Shown in pieces: positions 22,157 through 32,763 of a stretch of 64,000 nucleotides of DNA. The notes below the pieces were generated by a model. The model searched no databases. It was given only the letters and a program-made list of their open reading frames with translations, and was not told where the DNA came from. Position 1 is the first letter of the stretch, and every line of letters starts with the position of its first letter. A program made the translations under genes and the position numbers. The stretch comes from Deroplatys truncata. Taxonomy: Eukaryota; Arthropoda; Insecta; Mantodea; Mantidae. The stretch covers positions 60,154,001 to 60,218,000 of the forward strand of contig CM060989.1 in the NCBI GenBank assembly GCA_030765065.1, in the 5' to 3' direction.

Positions 22157-23162
22157 CCTCTTATAACCTGGTGTACCACATTTGATACAAAGTGTTTTAG
22201 GTTTTTAATGGCTTTTTCTATAATTCCATATTATACTAACCTTCAAAAATAAAATACAGGAATTAATAATTGTTTTATATTGTAATTCTTTTTTTCTCGA
22301 TAAAACTGTAGCATGCATATTGTTTTAAATAATAATAATAAGCAAAATCCATACAACTGCAGTCAAATGTAACCCTGTTGGCATCCAAGCGTGCCATCAC
22401 ACCATTTATTGTACTTGGGCCCTCCCTGTCCTTGGATTGTGAAGTGAACAGGATCAGCACCGATCCAGGAATAAGGATATTGTACCGACGCCCCAGGAGG
22501 GAGGGATAAGATGAAGGGAGACACCGGGTAGCTGGAACCAGGAGTGACTGCACAGCAGTCCCTACAGTTTCCAGATGGAGATGCTCCGGCAATTGGGTAG
22601 GCAGACTGGGACCCCGCCCCCCACCCAAGGGGCAGTCCTTATATCCCAGTAACCAGACCGAGGGATGGAGAAAGTTTACAGAGAGCATCCTTTTCCCCTG
22701 CCATGCTGCACTGAAGCACCATTGTTGACATTTGCAATCCTGAAACAGCCAAATGGGGTGAAGGATGAATGAAATGAAGGTACAGAAAATTTGGGGGATG
22801 AAAGAAACCACTCCATGATTCGCCTGACGACCTTAGAAAACCCTTGAAAAAACCCATGGGTCAGAGTGGGTGGTCACCGGGAATCGAACCTGGTACCTCC
22901 TGAATGCAGGCCATAGACATTACCACCTGAGTCATCCCACTTGGTTCCCCATCCTTTACCAAGGTACATTTAACTGCAGTCACTGGGACTCAATTTGCGA
23001 CATTTGGCTTTGAATGGAATGGCCAGTCAAATTTCAATTGCTTTAATGAACACAGCTATTCAAATTGCTTCTTTGGTGGTGGTGGTGAAAGGGATATGAA
23101 AGCCAGTTTAAGATTTAGAGGAGGAGCGGCATATGCAGCAAAAGAATTCCCTCAATAAAGGG
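22157..23162. mobile_element. piggyBac-like non-autonomous element at TTAA
   Basis: Both ends are flanked by TTAA (22,153-22,156 and 23,163-23,166), and R1 sequence continues on either side. The ends are loosely inverted: left CCTCTTATAACC, right (other strand) CCCTTTATTGAGG. TTAA duplication is the piggyBac signature. The interior includes a GC-richer block (22,340-22,640) and a SINE. A 178-codon minus ORF in it shows no transposase motif. Confidence 0.5.
22640..22950 (-). mobile_element. SINE-2, tRNA-derived, copy 1
   Basis: The minus strand reads GATGACTCAGGTGGTAATG (A-box like) and GGTACCAGGTTCGATTCCCGG (B-box like) at about 22,870-22,945, followed by a body with CCCATTTGGCTGTTTCAGG. A diverged copy lies at 50,745-51,015 (minus), and a related head at 26,940 (plus). 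Confidence 0.6.
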
Positions 23163-23553
23163 TTAAGACAAATAAAATGTATATCTTGAATTTGCTGGGA
23201 ATAGCCTGAGAAGTCGTTTTCATTCTGAATGAACTTTTTATAGCTTGTAAACCATAAGAGATGGACAAAAGCTTATTACATAAAAGATGTAGATCTCATT
23301 AAATCACACAGTTTATGTAAAATAAAATGTTTTGTGGCATTAACCACTTCCTGGATATTCTTTATTATAGGCTTGAATTAATAAATACTTAATAGTTTTT
23401 CAGCTGCAAAATCGCTATTCGTTTCTTTCTCATGGTCTTGCAAATAGAACAGAATTTCAAAGCCCTCCCATAGCAATCTGTTCTTAAAACATTTGACTCG
23501 TTTTTAGCTTACTGTATTCTCTTATTTCCCATGTACCTTCAAGGAAATATGTA

Positions 23554-24882
23554 CGAGTTGTGATCAAAAAGTTTCCGGAATAGCTTCACAACAATGCTGA
23601 CGCTGAGATTTCTTTAATTCTTACCCAGACTGTACATGCAGCATTTGTTCCCGATAAAAATGAGAGGTCACGTGACTTCCTGTGACCAAGCAGTGACGAG
23701 GTAGATGCTCTGAAGTGAACACATGTTTTGCATATGCTGCGATTTTTCCGCATAGCAAAAATGTCAGATTACGAAGAACAAAGAACGAACATCAAATTTT
23801 GCTTTAAACTCGGTAAAACTGCAACAGAAGCCTATGAAATGTTAAGAACAGCTTATGGGGAGGACGTTATAGGCAAAACTCAAACATTTGAGTGGTTTTC
23901 GAAATTTAAAAGTGGTGTGACATCGGTTAAAGATGCAGATTGTTCGGGGCGACCCTATTCCAGCAAAACTGATGAAAATATCAATCAGGTGAGGGAAATG
24001 GTCTTAAATGATAAGCACATTACAATAAGAGAACTTTCTGACTCATTAGGACTCTCCTTTGGAAGTGTTCAAAGCATTTTGAAAGACAATTTGGACATGA
24101 GAAGAATTGCCGCCAAGTTCGTGCCCCGCCTGCTTTCAAATGACCAAAAGGAAAGCCGTGTGATTGCGTACACAGATCTTAAAGAACAGCTACAAAATGA
24201 CCCACAGTTTATGGAGAAAATTATTACTGGTGATGAAACATGGATTTATGGGTTCGATCCAGAAACAAAGCAACAATCTTCACAATGAAAGAGTCCTTCA
24301 TCTCCATGCCCGAAAAAGGCCAGACAAGTTCGATCCAAAGTGAAGTCAATGATGATTGGTTTTTTGACATTAAAGGTATTGTACATAAGGAATTTGTGCC
24401 ACAGGGTCAAACAGTGAATCAAGTATTCTACAAACAAGTGCTGCAAAGATTAAGGGAGAATGTGCGACGCAAACGGAGAAATGGAGGAGTGGTGACTGGT
24501 TCCTGCATCATGACAATGTGCCCGCACACAAGGCCCTTTCTGTTCGCCAATTTTTGGATAAAAATAGGATGAATACTATTCCCCATTCTGCCTATTCTCC
24601 AGATTTGGCACCAGCAGACGTTTTTCTTTTCCCACAACATAAAATGCGGCTCCAAGGACACCGTTTTGAGGACATTAATGTCATCCATCGCGAATCGTAG
24701 AAGGCTCTGAACATGATGAAAGAAGAGGACTTTCAGAGGTGCTTCCAGCAGTGGCAGAAGCGCTGGGACAAGTGTATCAACTCCCAAGGAGACTACTTCG
24801 AGGGTAACAGTGCAGATTAGACAAAACAAACTGTTGTGTAGTATTTATGACGTCATTCCGGAAACTTTTGGATCACACCTCG
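23554..24882 (+). mobile_element. mariner element 1, inactive
   Basis: The 1,329-bp element has TA on both sides (23,552-53 and 24,883-84). Inverted ends are CGAGTTGTGATCAAAAAGTT at the left and, on the other strand, CGAGGTGTGATCCAAAAGTT at the right. It interrupts R1 copy 6. Confidence 0.9.
23761..24820 (+). pseudogene. mariner transposase pseudogene (element 1)
   Basis: From ATG 23,761 the N-terminal HTH pair runs for about 175 codons (RTNIKFCFKLGKTATEAYEM, then SGRPYSSKTDENI, then VPRLLSNDQK) to the first catalytic Asp in GDETWIYG. A TGA at 24,286 replaces the Trp codon expected after QSSQ, and frameshifts follow near 24,360 and 24,480. The second Asp (WFLHHDNVPAH) and the third (YSPDLAPADVFLF, the mariner D34D) are still readable, then RWDKCINSQGDYFE closes the protein at 24,820. 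All three catalytic Asp codons survive, but the nonsense and frameshift changes kill the gene. Confidence 0.9.
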
Positions 24883-25209
24883 TATTAAAACTAATTTTGC
24901 AAATGTTAATCTTGATTAACATGAAGTAGATGGAAGAATAAGCTTTTGTAAAAATGGTTTTTGAAGGATGTCTAGAGAAAGTCATGTAAATGTAGCTTCA
25001 CAAATATCGGTTTGAATACCGTCCCAAAGATGCCATTGTATACATTGCAGACTTTTGAAAACAGAATCCAACATTACTGTAAACCCAAAATCACAAAGGT
25101 TTCCACATAGGTGGTTTCATAAAAACATCTAAAGCATACCACCTCAATATATACAAATGAAATGGTGTATTTTGACCCAAGACTATACAAAGCATTGAAA
25201 TTGTTTCAG

Positions 25210-25400
25210 GCACTGATATTGGTGTTCTTTTGAATATACCTCATTTGAATATAGAGCTGCAGAATTTAAGTAACGAAGCAGCTAAATGCAGGTTGCTGGG
25301 AGTTATGCATTTACTATCCCTTGAGATATTACAAGCACTATTGAAGACTTTGGAAGGCATAATTCAGTCTGCATCAAGAATAGTATTGCCATCAGGCGCT
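25210..25400 (+). CDS. Nipped-B: Nipped-B/SCC2-like gene, exon b
   Basis: 191 bases between TTGTTTCAG and GTAAGT. It completes the split Gly codon from exon a and ends in phase 0. The encoded helices (GVLLNIPHLNIELQNL, EAAKCRLLGVMHLLSLEI, LKTLEGIIQSASRI) align with the NIPBL segment around SESAKIKAMGIMDKL and NILEKNIQDGSKL. This is the first helical layer of the hook-shaped HEAT-repeat body. Intron a-b is 4.3 kb and full of mobile elements. Matching phases on both sides support the exon strongly. Confidence 0.85.
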
Positions 25401-25678
25401 GTAAGTAACTGTTGGATCTTATTGTGCATTGCAATTAAATGGAGGTTTTACTTCCTCTGCAGAGTAGGAAATTAATAGGTATATTTATGTTAATCTGTGG
25501 AACATTTCTCCTCAAAGCTGTGTGGTAAAATGAAAATTCTCTTAACTCATTAAAAATCCAAGCTCAAATTTGGTTCCCTCTGCAGAAAATGTTCATGTAG
25601 CCCATACCTGAGTTTAGCTCAGGGACATATTTCTTACAATTTCAATGCACTTTCATGGCAATAATTCGGTTTTGGTAC

Positions 25679-26103
25679 AGTAAGTAGGGGAAGTATTGCA
25701 TTCCACCCAAGAATTTGATACCGAGATTTCACTGGAAATACATGTTTTGAGTCCTCTGAATCCAAAAAGCACTTTTAGAAAAAGGTGTCTGTGAACAGCA
25801 AGCATAACTCAAAAACGAAAAGTCGGATAAATACCAAACTTGGTATTTAGGTTCATTATCTTTCAAAGATGCGACACAAAGGTTTTCAAGAAAATCCCCC
25901 CACCCCAGACTACCCTTTACATAGGGCATTTTTCAAAAATTTTTATTTTCTCAAAAATGGCTCTAATGATTTTGATTAAAATATCATATATTTAAGATAT
26001 TTTCATGACAAATAAAATGTATATCTTGAATTTTCTAGGAATCTCCCCAAAAGTCATTTTCTTTCTGAATGGCTTTTGCATACGTGGTAAACCATAAGAG
26101 TGC
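25679..26103 (+). mobile_element. R1 copy 7 (both ends incomplete)
   Basis: Starts at AGTAAGTAGGGGAAGTATTG, so the first roughly 20 bases are missing, and stops after GTAAACCATAAGAG where a mariner fragment begins. The phrase GTGTCTGTGAACAGCA lacks the long GT tract of other copies. Confidence 0.7.
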
Positions 26104-26109
26104 TAAAAT

Positions 26110-26490
26110 TTCCTGGGTAGACTTCTTTGTTTACCATCTGGCCACTGGTACAAACTTCTGATGGGCAATCTTGATGTGGTCATCATTTGAAGATGCAGAA
26201 GGTCGTCCAGGCCTGCGATCCTCGCTGACTAACATTCTGCCATGTTTCAAAATGCTTAAATCACTCATAGCGCTGCATGCAACTCATTGTTGCAAACTTT
26301 CACACACACTCATTCTTCGAGCTCTTTCATTGTCAGTTTGTCACTAATCAGATGAACAGCTTGTGCACTTGCTTACTTCAGCAGCTGTAGCTTGGCAACT
26401 AACGGTCATAGTGAAACAAGGCAATTGGCACAGCATGCTCCGCGTGCAGGTTGATGCGCTATTTCAAAAGTTTTATCTTTTTTTGAACAC
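26110..26490 (-). mobile_element. mariner fragment (HTH region), reverse strand
   Basis: On the minus strand, broken frames give SEDRRPGRPSASSNDDHIK and KFVPVARW, the linker between the two HTH motifs of mariner transposases. The right end (GAAGGTGTGTTCAAAAAAAG on the minus strand) resembles a mariner terminus. The catalytic domain is absent. Confidence 0.6.
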
Positions 26491-26934
26491 ACCTTCTATG
26501 TGATGCATAGGACTTCGCATTTTTTTCTAGCTCTATGAATAACTTCAAGCTCATATTTTTTTCTATCTCTATCTGCTGTGTATCAATGATAGAATTGAAA
26601 AAACCCCTAAAAACTTTATATAAGCCAGATATATCATATATGATATAACCCCTAAAACCTCCATGTAAACCCCTCAAAATGAAAACAAAACTTGATGTCT
26701 TGAAGATTTGTGTTACTCTGATCTTTAATAACATGCATTTATCCATAGAAGGAAGTTATAGATGTCTAATGTCATTTTAGTTTGCCCAAAATGCCCCTTC
26801 CCCAATTTTTTTATTCTTTTTTGTTGCAAATGTATTATATTTTGACTCAGAGGAACATTAAGCACACAAATATAAATACAACTATCTGAATTTAATCTCA
26901 GGTCTCTTAGAGGATACTGAATCACATGTGAAAC

Positions 26935-27035
26935 AAGCAGATAGTACCCATAGTAACTCAGGTGGTAAAGACTTCACATGAGAGAGCTGAAGGGCCATGG
27001 TTTGAGCCTCATCTGTGATTTATCAGAATGTCTTC
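26935..27035 (+). mobile_element. tRNA-like SINE head
   Basis: GTAACTCAGGTGGTAAAG (A-box like) and ATGGTTTGAGCCTCATC (B-box like) are spaced as in tRNA-derived SINEs and resemble SINE-2. The body is short or lost. Confidence 0.45.
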
Positions 27036-27063
27036 TGATACTGTATATACTGAAATTATATTT

Positions 27064-27830
27064 GAATTAATTTGAAGATTAAGAAGCTAGTAACAGTGAT
27101 GTAACATATTTAAAATAAAGAAGTTGTTACACTACATCAATTAAAACGTACTTACTTTGAACGTGTTTCGGGAGAACGGTTTGCTCCCATCGTTGGCTTG
27201 TTTCCAACTGATTTTGCTGGTTAATGTTCAGGGGATGTGTGTGGTTAGTGGTGTTCTCTAGTGCCAGGTTGATGAACCTCTAAAGGCTGCTGATTTATCC
27301 ATCTCTTTTTGATAAATGCATCTCATATACTCTTTAAGTCTTATTTCAAGATTTCTTTTGGTTCTTCCTATGTATACAGGTTTCAGTCATTACAAACTAT
27401 TTGATATATACCAGCTGATTTATCATTGGGGATAGAATCTTTTGTCTGTTGCATAGTAGTTTCTGTATATTGTGGTCATTCTGTGGAGTCAGGGTGATGT
27501 ATTTCTTGTAAATCAGCAGTAGCACATCATTTCTGGTCTTCAAACTATGAAACCACTCCAAGTATATTGGACATCTGGGAAAAAGTACTTATCATCAAAC
27601 ACAGGAATCACCTAATGAATTTCAAACTACCGCCACCCAGCAGCCTTTGGAGGTACATCAACCCGGCACCAGAGAAGACCACTAACCACACACATCCCCC
27701 GAACAGTAACCAGCAAAATCAGTTGGAAACAAGCTGACGATGGGAGCAAGCCGTTCTCCCAAAATGTGTTTAAAGTACGTACCTTTTAGTGATGTAGTGT
27801 AACAACCTCCGACTCTCTTTATTATAAATA
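27064..27830. mobile_element. Penelope-like element A with inverted arms
   Basis: The left arm reads on the minus strand and the right arm on the plus strand, meeting near 27,535. The minus arm encodes GIYQIVCND, a damaged NLY.YIG, then RTKRNLEIRLKEY: the GIY-YIG nuclease domain that characterises the C-terminus of Penelope-like elements. The plus arm keeps only the end of that domain (LDIWEKVLIIKHRNHLMNF). Both arms end in the same terminal unit (AACAACCTC...CTTTATT), each with a hammerhead-like core that is mutated here (CCAACGA on the left; AAAA instead of GAAA on the right). Inverted partial copies are common in Penelope-like elements. Confidence 0.7.
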
Positions 27831-29515
27831 CTTGAATTATTTTCTATACTGGATATACTGAAATTATACTGGGATTAGTGATTACATACTGGAAAAATTG
27901 GATGAAATATTCATATAGCATTGATTTGTTGCAGATTTCAAGTAATTGGTTCTTGGAAAATCTTGTCAATAAAATAAGTATTTTTTTAATGTTATTGTTT
28001 TACGTGATGTCTATTGTGTCATAATTTTTAATCTTATGTAAAAATGACTCAAAAATTTGAATAATCTTTCACCCCTAACATTATTTTACAGGCTTTACAA
28101 CATTTCCGAAATTTTGAAGATTATTGTGGGGAAGGGTGTGGGGAGGCGAAGATAAGAAATACAACGTTCGCTGATATTTCATTTCTATATCAGTGAATTT
28201 TTTTGTCCATTGTTATGACCAAAAAGTTTTATGAAATTACAGTTCTAAGAAGTAATGGGAGAAATCAGCATAAAAATATTATAGATCATTGTACAATAAT
28301 TTAATGAGTACAGAGAGGAAATTTAATTAAATCGTCATTCAAGATTTAGAGAGTCACCTATTCAACTTCGCATATGGCAGCTAGTAATAAACACAGCTTC
28401 ATATTACGCTGTGGAAACAAATAAAACAGTAAAATGCTAAAAGCTAGCCACAACAGCATTTGAATACTGCTGCATTTTTACTGCAATATGACTTGATGCT
28501 AAAACTTACACTGGAATTTTAAACTTTCAAGGCAGTAGACACTCTATATATCTTTTTAAAAGTGGAACCTACTTTTCAATCTCTATGTTACATATGGCTA
28601 AAGCCACTTGTACACGATCAGATTTTTGTCAAATTCAATACTGCACAAGAATTTTCAAGAGTTGTCACAACTTCATAAGTTTTCTGGTCAAATTGCTTCC
28701 AATGTTTGTACAGTCTTTGAAGGTCTTGAAACAAAGAAGGACATGCTCTAAACGGTCAAAGATTTCACAATGATTTGATGGCTTTGGTCAATGAAATACA
28801 AGTATTTACAGTGCATCACGAAATCTGCAACATGGGCAAAGGCGAAAAGTAAACAAAAATGGCTACCCGGCAAAGGTATGTCATATGCAGACTGATTAGG
28901 TTATACATAAGCTGGCCATATCTGTACATTGAGAGTTCAGTGGATTACCACAAGATGGAGGAGATGAAAGCGATTATGAAGAAACAATTGCCAGGCAGAT
29001 CTCTGAACTAAATATACATTAATACAATGTTATATAGTGTGGTTAACCTATCAGTTAGTGTTATTTTCATTGCATTCGACACTCGTAATGTGATTTCATG
29101 GATATAATACTGAAAGTGCTACACAATATTGGTAAAGAACAATATTTCATTGTGAATTGTTATACTGTGATGCAAATACTAAATTACTTTGCACATGATA
29201 AATCATCAATGTGTTAAGGGTTTCAGTTTGGCGAAGAGACAACTTGTGAATACACATTTTTGACATTGTCAAGTCTTGTCAGTCTTGTCAAGTCTTTTCC
29301 AATCTTGTCACATATTGAAAAATATTTCACAATTTTTCTTGTAAACTCTTGAATTGAAAAAAAAGTTTGATCGTGTATAAGGGGCTTAATATTGCATTAA
29401 TAAGATCAATTTTCAGTGATGCTATGGTTTTCCAAAAAAAAAATGGCACTTTGCTAAGCAGCTTTACTCACAAAGAGGAAGTTGTTGATTAATATTTAAT
29501 TTCAAAATCTTACAG
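27831..29515. other. intron sequence between exons b and c
   Basis: AT-rich and very CpG-poor. Short related hexamers (CTTGTCA, GTCAAGTCTT) repeat at about 29,265-29,310. No gene or element boundary is supported. Confidence 0.4.
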
Positions 29516-29720
29516 GTTAACACAAATGAAGCAAATATAGCAATAATCACAATTGCACTTAATGCTTCCCTAGCAGCACTTCATGTTATGATTTCACAAA
29601 ATTCACAACCATGTTATACAGATGAAACAATGGAAGTAACAGCAGTGTTTATTAGATACTGCTTAGAAAATCTTGCACAGGCTTCATGTAATTCAGCCGG
29701 CAGCACTAAATATCAGAAAG
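29516..29720 (+). CDS. Nipped-B: Nipped-B/SCC2-like gene, exon c
   Basis: 205 bases, acceptor CTTACAG, donor AG|GTAAGT, phase 0 in and 1 out. It encodes two long helices (IAIITIALNASLAALHVMIS and EVTAVFIRYCLENLAQA) aligned with the NIPBL pair that precedes the strongly conserved YDPVYR...HGGG segment. That segment is not found: here the exon closes with a polar tail (SCNSAGSTKYQK). Either the loop was lost or replaced, or a small exon was missed; phases c to d are compatible with direct joining. This is one of the main signs of divergence from ordinary Nipped-B. Confidence 0.8.
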
Positions 29721-29824
29721 GTAAGTACTTCTTCATAGTCACAGTTTAGGAAATACAAAATGCAGCTTCCATTTTTCTGATGATTTTTTTTTTTCCATAT
29801 TGGTTAAATCTACATGAAAGGAAT

Positions 29825-30455
29825 ACGTTAAGACAATGCCTGGGTTTCCAAGAAAAGAATTTAAGGAAAAGTGGATGGAGTTACAGTATGCAAACTATAT
29901 TAGAAAAAATGGGCTGGGCGATATCTGGAGAAGGAGGGAAAATAATGTAAATGGGTTTTGGAAAGAGTTAGGAAGAGATTTGAAGATATTAAAACACAAG
30001 AGTTGTTTAGGAACAAGGGAGTAAAAGATCACTAGAATTGTATGTATAAATAAAAAGTACATGGGAAAGAGAAGGATATGTGGACAAATTAAATAAAGCA
30101 CAAAAAGAGAGTATTGCTTGGGTTCGAGCGGGCATGTGGAGGCTAAAAGGGATGAGAAAAGGTTTCCAATAGAACCTGTGTTCAATATGTGGAGGGAAGG
30201 AAGATTTGGAACATTTAGTTTTTTAATATAAAGGGATAAAGCTTTGAAGGAAAGAGTGTATAAGTGAGAAATTGCTTAAATTAGACAGAATGGTAGCCTT
30301 AATTAAACTTTTTAGCAAAGATAGTAAGAAGGTAGGCGAGTACTTAGTCAAAGTTAAGAAGAAATGGTTGTGGTCTATAAAAAGAGAAGTAAGTGAGAAG
30401 ACTACAATGTGTTGCGAAAACAAAGGTTAATTAGACTACTTCAAACATTGTGTGT
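29825..30455 (+). mobile_element. LINE-B 3' fragment, copy 1
   Basis: Broken frames give LRQCLGFQEKNLRKSGW, TWEREGYVDKLNKAQKESIA, then CSICGGKEDLEHL, the start of a CX2CX7H zinc knuckle, and a lysine-rich tail (KVKKKWLWSIKREV). It matches the copies at 32,764 and 48,130. An (ATT)n run follows its end. Confidence 0.7.
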
Positions 30456-30461
30456 GTTTAA

Positions 30462-30465
30462 AACA

Positions 30466-30548
<83 letters not shown>

Positions 30549-30575
30549 GTGATTATTATTATCATCATCATCATC
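30462..30575 (+). repeat. (ATT)n with (ATC)n microsatellite
   Basis: ATT triplets, then ATCATCATCATC. They directly follow the LINE-B 3' end, so the retrotransposon tail may have seeded the run. Confidence 0.9.
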
Positions 30576-30684
30576 ATTATTCATGAGCAATGCTATGATG
30601 AGTGTTATATTAATGGTATTATTAATATTATTATCATTATTAATATTATAATTATTACCGTTAGCAGTAATAGTAGTAGTGGTA

Positions 30685-31616
30685 CAGGGTGAGCCAAATG
30701 ACTCCAAACCGCCTGCGCAGTGTTTTTCCTGTCTGCATCCTCGGCGCTCATTGCCGTCTGCTGCTATCATAGAAAGGTGCCGATGAAACCATACAACATT
30801 TTTAAAACTACTTTTAAAGGCTTTACTTACCAACTTTATGAAAGGAAATGCTGAAACTGGCCACCATCGTTGTTCATACATTTTTGGCACCTCTTTAAGA
30901 AACTATCCATCATGGAATTTTTGGGGTAAATTTTCCAAACAATGATCGATGTCGTCTAATGTTTCTTTGTTAAGAACCGAATGCCATCTTTTATATTTCT
31001 TAGCCTGAACACTTCCTGTGGCCTGAAATTTACTGTAAAGTTCATGGATTGTTGTACAGCCTGGAACTTTTACACTTGGAAATCTTTCTGCAAATCATAC
31101 TTTCACTTGGCGAGCTGGCCGAGATAACACATACGAATCATAAATAAATACACGCTGTGTGTATAATATAAACTTTGTTTATAGCAGCAGTGCGCTATTA
31201 TGTTTTTATCATATTTCCACACGCCCAGTGGAAAAATACTGTGCAGCCGGTAATATTGTTCATAAAGTACCCCTCCGGGGTAATTTAAAACGTAAAGTGT
31301 ACAAGACAAACCCACACACCCTGGAAGAATTAAAACAAAATATCCGCTAGGAAATTTCTCAATGTGAAGTTCGACGAGTGATGGATAGTTTCCCAAAGAG
31401 GTGCCAAAAATGTATGGACAACGACGGTGGCCAGTTTCAGCATCTCCTTTCATAAAGTTGGTAAGTAAAGCCTTTAAAAGTAATTTTAAAAATGTTGTAT
31501 GGTTTCATCCGCGCCTTTCTATGATAGTGGCAGACGGCAACGAGCGCCAAGGATGCAGACAGGAAAAACACTGCACAGGCGGTTCAGAATCTTTTGGCTC
31601 ACTCTGTAGTTGTAGT
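30685..31616. mobile_element. inverted-arm DUF4817-type transposon, copy 1
   Basis: TA at both ends (30,683-84; 31,617-18); inverted ends CAGGGTGAGCCAAATGACTC and CAGAGTGAGCCAAAAG. Arms of roughly 190 bases are inverted copies, each including the transposase C-terminus (KRCQKCM.NDGGQFQH) on opposite strands. The right arm (+) reads LKRKVYKTNPHTLEELKQNI near 31,280. The left arm (-) also keeps an N-terminal HTH piece (VPGCTTIHELYSKFQATGSV near 31,050) of the DUF4817-type IS630-Tc1-mariner group. The catalytic centre is missing. The family name is from memory of its typical wording. Confidence 0.65.
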
Positions 31617-32750
31617 ATTAGATACAAGAAAAACCTGGGTTTTGAGTATCGCTAAGTTAACAGCCTGGGCTGATGATAGCCATATTCTGTGTATGGTGAC
31701 TTGGCATAGATAAATATCATTGGTTCCTTAAAATTTGAAAAATCAAAAAGATGCGTTTACTGTCCATTCTACAAGATTGTGAAAAGAGATTAAAGGTTAA
31801 AATAAATTTCATGCAAGCCAAACCTTGTTCATAGGTGCATTTGCTGTTATTGAGAACCTAACATAACAAAAAAGGAAAAATTGTTAAAAGAAACAACCAT
31901 GCTCAGTACAATATAATAGAAGTTAATTTTCAAAATATTTGCATAACGTCTACAGATGTTTGACAAATTCAAAAAGGTTTTCAGAGAATACAACACCTAA
32001 CTGGCTCTATTTAAGTATACCATAAAAAAATGTTCTTGACTCAAGCACTAAAGACATCATTCCTTCAAATAAAAAAAAATCCAGCATTTACCACGCCCCA
32101 ATTAACCATTATAATAAAGGGGATGGGGTTGACAGTTAACTGAAAATAACAGATAGTCTGTCTTATTTACGAGGACTATTTTGTTTTCAACCTCTGCTGG
32201 GGCATAACAGAAATGCAAATGTGAATTACAAAATGATTTATTACCAGGAGTCAAGTACAGTCACAAATAAATAAATAAAATCTGAATATACTATCCCAGC
32301 ATCTTGGTTAGTACACCGGGACATACATTCAAACTTTACTTTTATTCTCACAAGTACATTTACATTTTAGATTACATCAATTTTTTTCAGATAAAATAAC
32401 TACAAATTACACAATGTCTACAAAATAATAATATAATAATAAATAAAAGAAAGAAAGAAAAATAGAAATTATTAGATTAGAGTAAAGGCGTAAAAAAAAA
32501 TTAATTACAATTCTAAGTTCTATATTTATCTACACTTGCTGAAAACCAGCAAACTTAGTAACTGGTAACCAGCTACTGTCTACTCCTATTTAACTATATT
32601 CACTGGAAACCAGGAAAAATACACTGGTAGCTATCTATTTGTAACATTCCATTGTTATTATAGTAATTATTTGATTTATAGTAGCTCAATATTTTATTTA
32701 ATTCATTTATATCTTTATTTATACATTTGTGTTGATTTGTTAATTTATTT
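31617..32750. other. intron sequence, unassigned
   Basis: No exon found. An imperfect (GAAA)n run lies at 32,446-32,465. The phrases GAAAACCAGCAAAC... and GGAAACCAGGAAAA near 32,540-32,620 repeat loosely. Nothing else is supported. Confidence 0.35.
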
Positions 32751-32763
32751 ACCTTATAACATT

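Larger units (their letters stand above)
21234..25000 (+). mobile_element. R1 copy 6, interrupted by three other elements
   Basis: R1 can be read through four pieces in the correct order: 21,234-21,437; 22,019-22,156; 23,163-23,553; 24,883-25,000. The gaps are a LINE-C fragment, a piggyBac-like element at a TTAA, and a mariner at a TA. The final piece ends in TCTAGAGAAAGTCATGTAAA, the normal R1 3' end. R1 is therefore the oldest of the four. Confidence 0.7.

Noticed and set aside
22275-22811. 178-codon minus ORF
   Set aside because: It lies inside the piggyBac-like element and SINE-2, shows no recognisable transposase or other motif, and overlaps the tRNA-like SINE body.
30441-30890. 149-codon minus-strand ORF rich in Asn
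   Set aside because: It is the translation of the (ATT)n microsatellite plus the arm of the DUF4817-type element; no independent gene.
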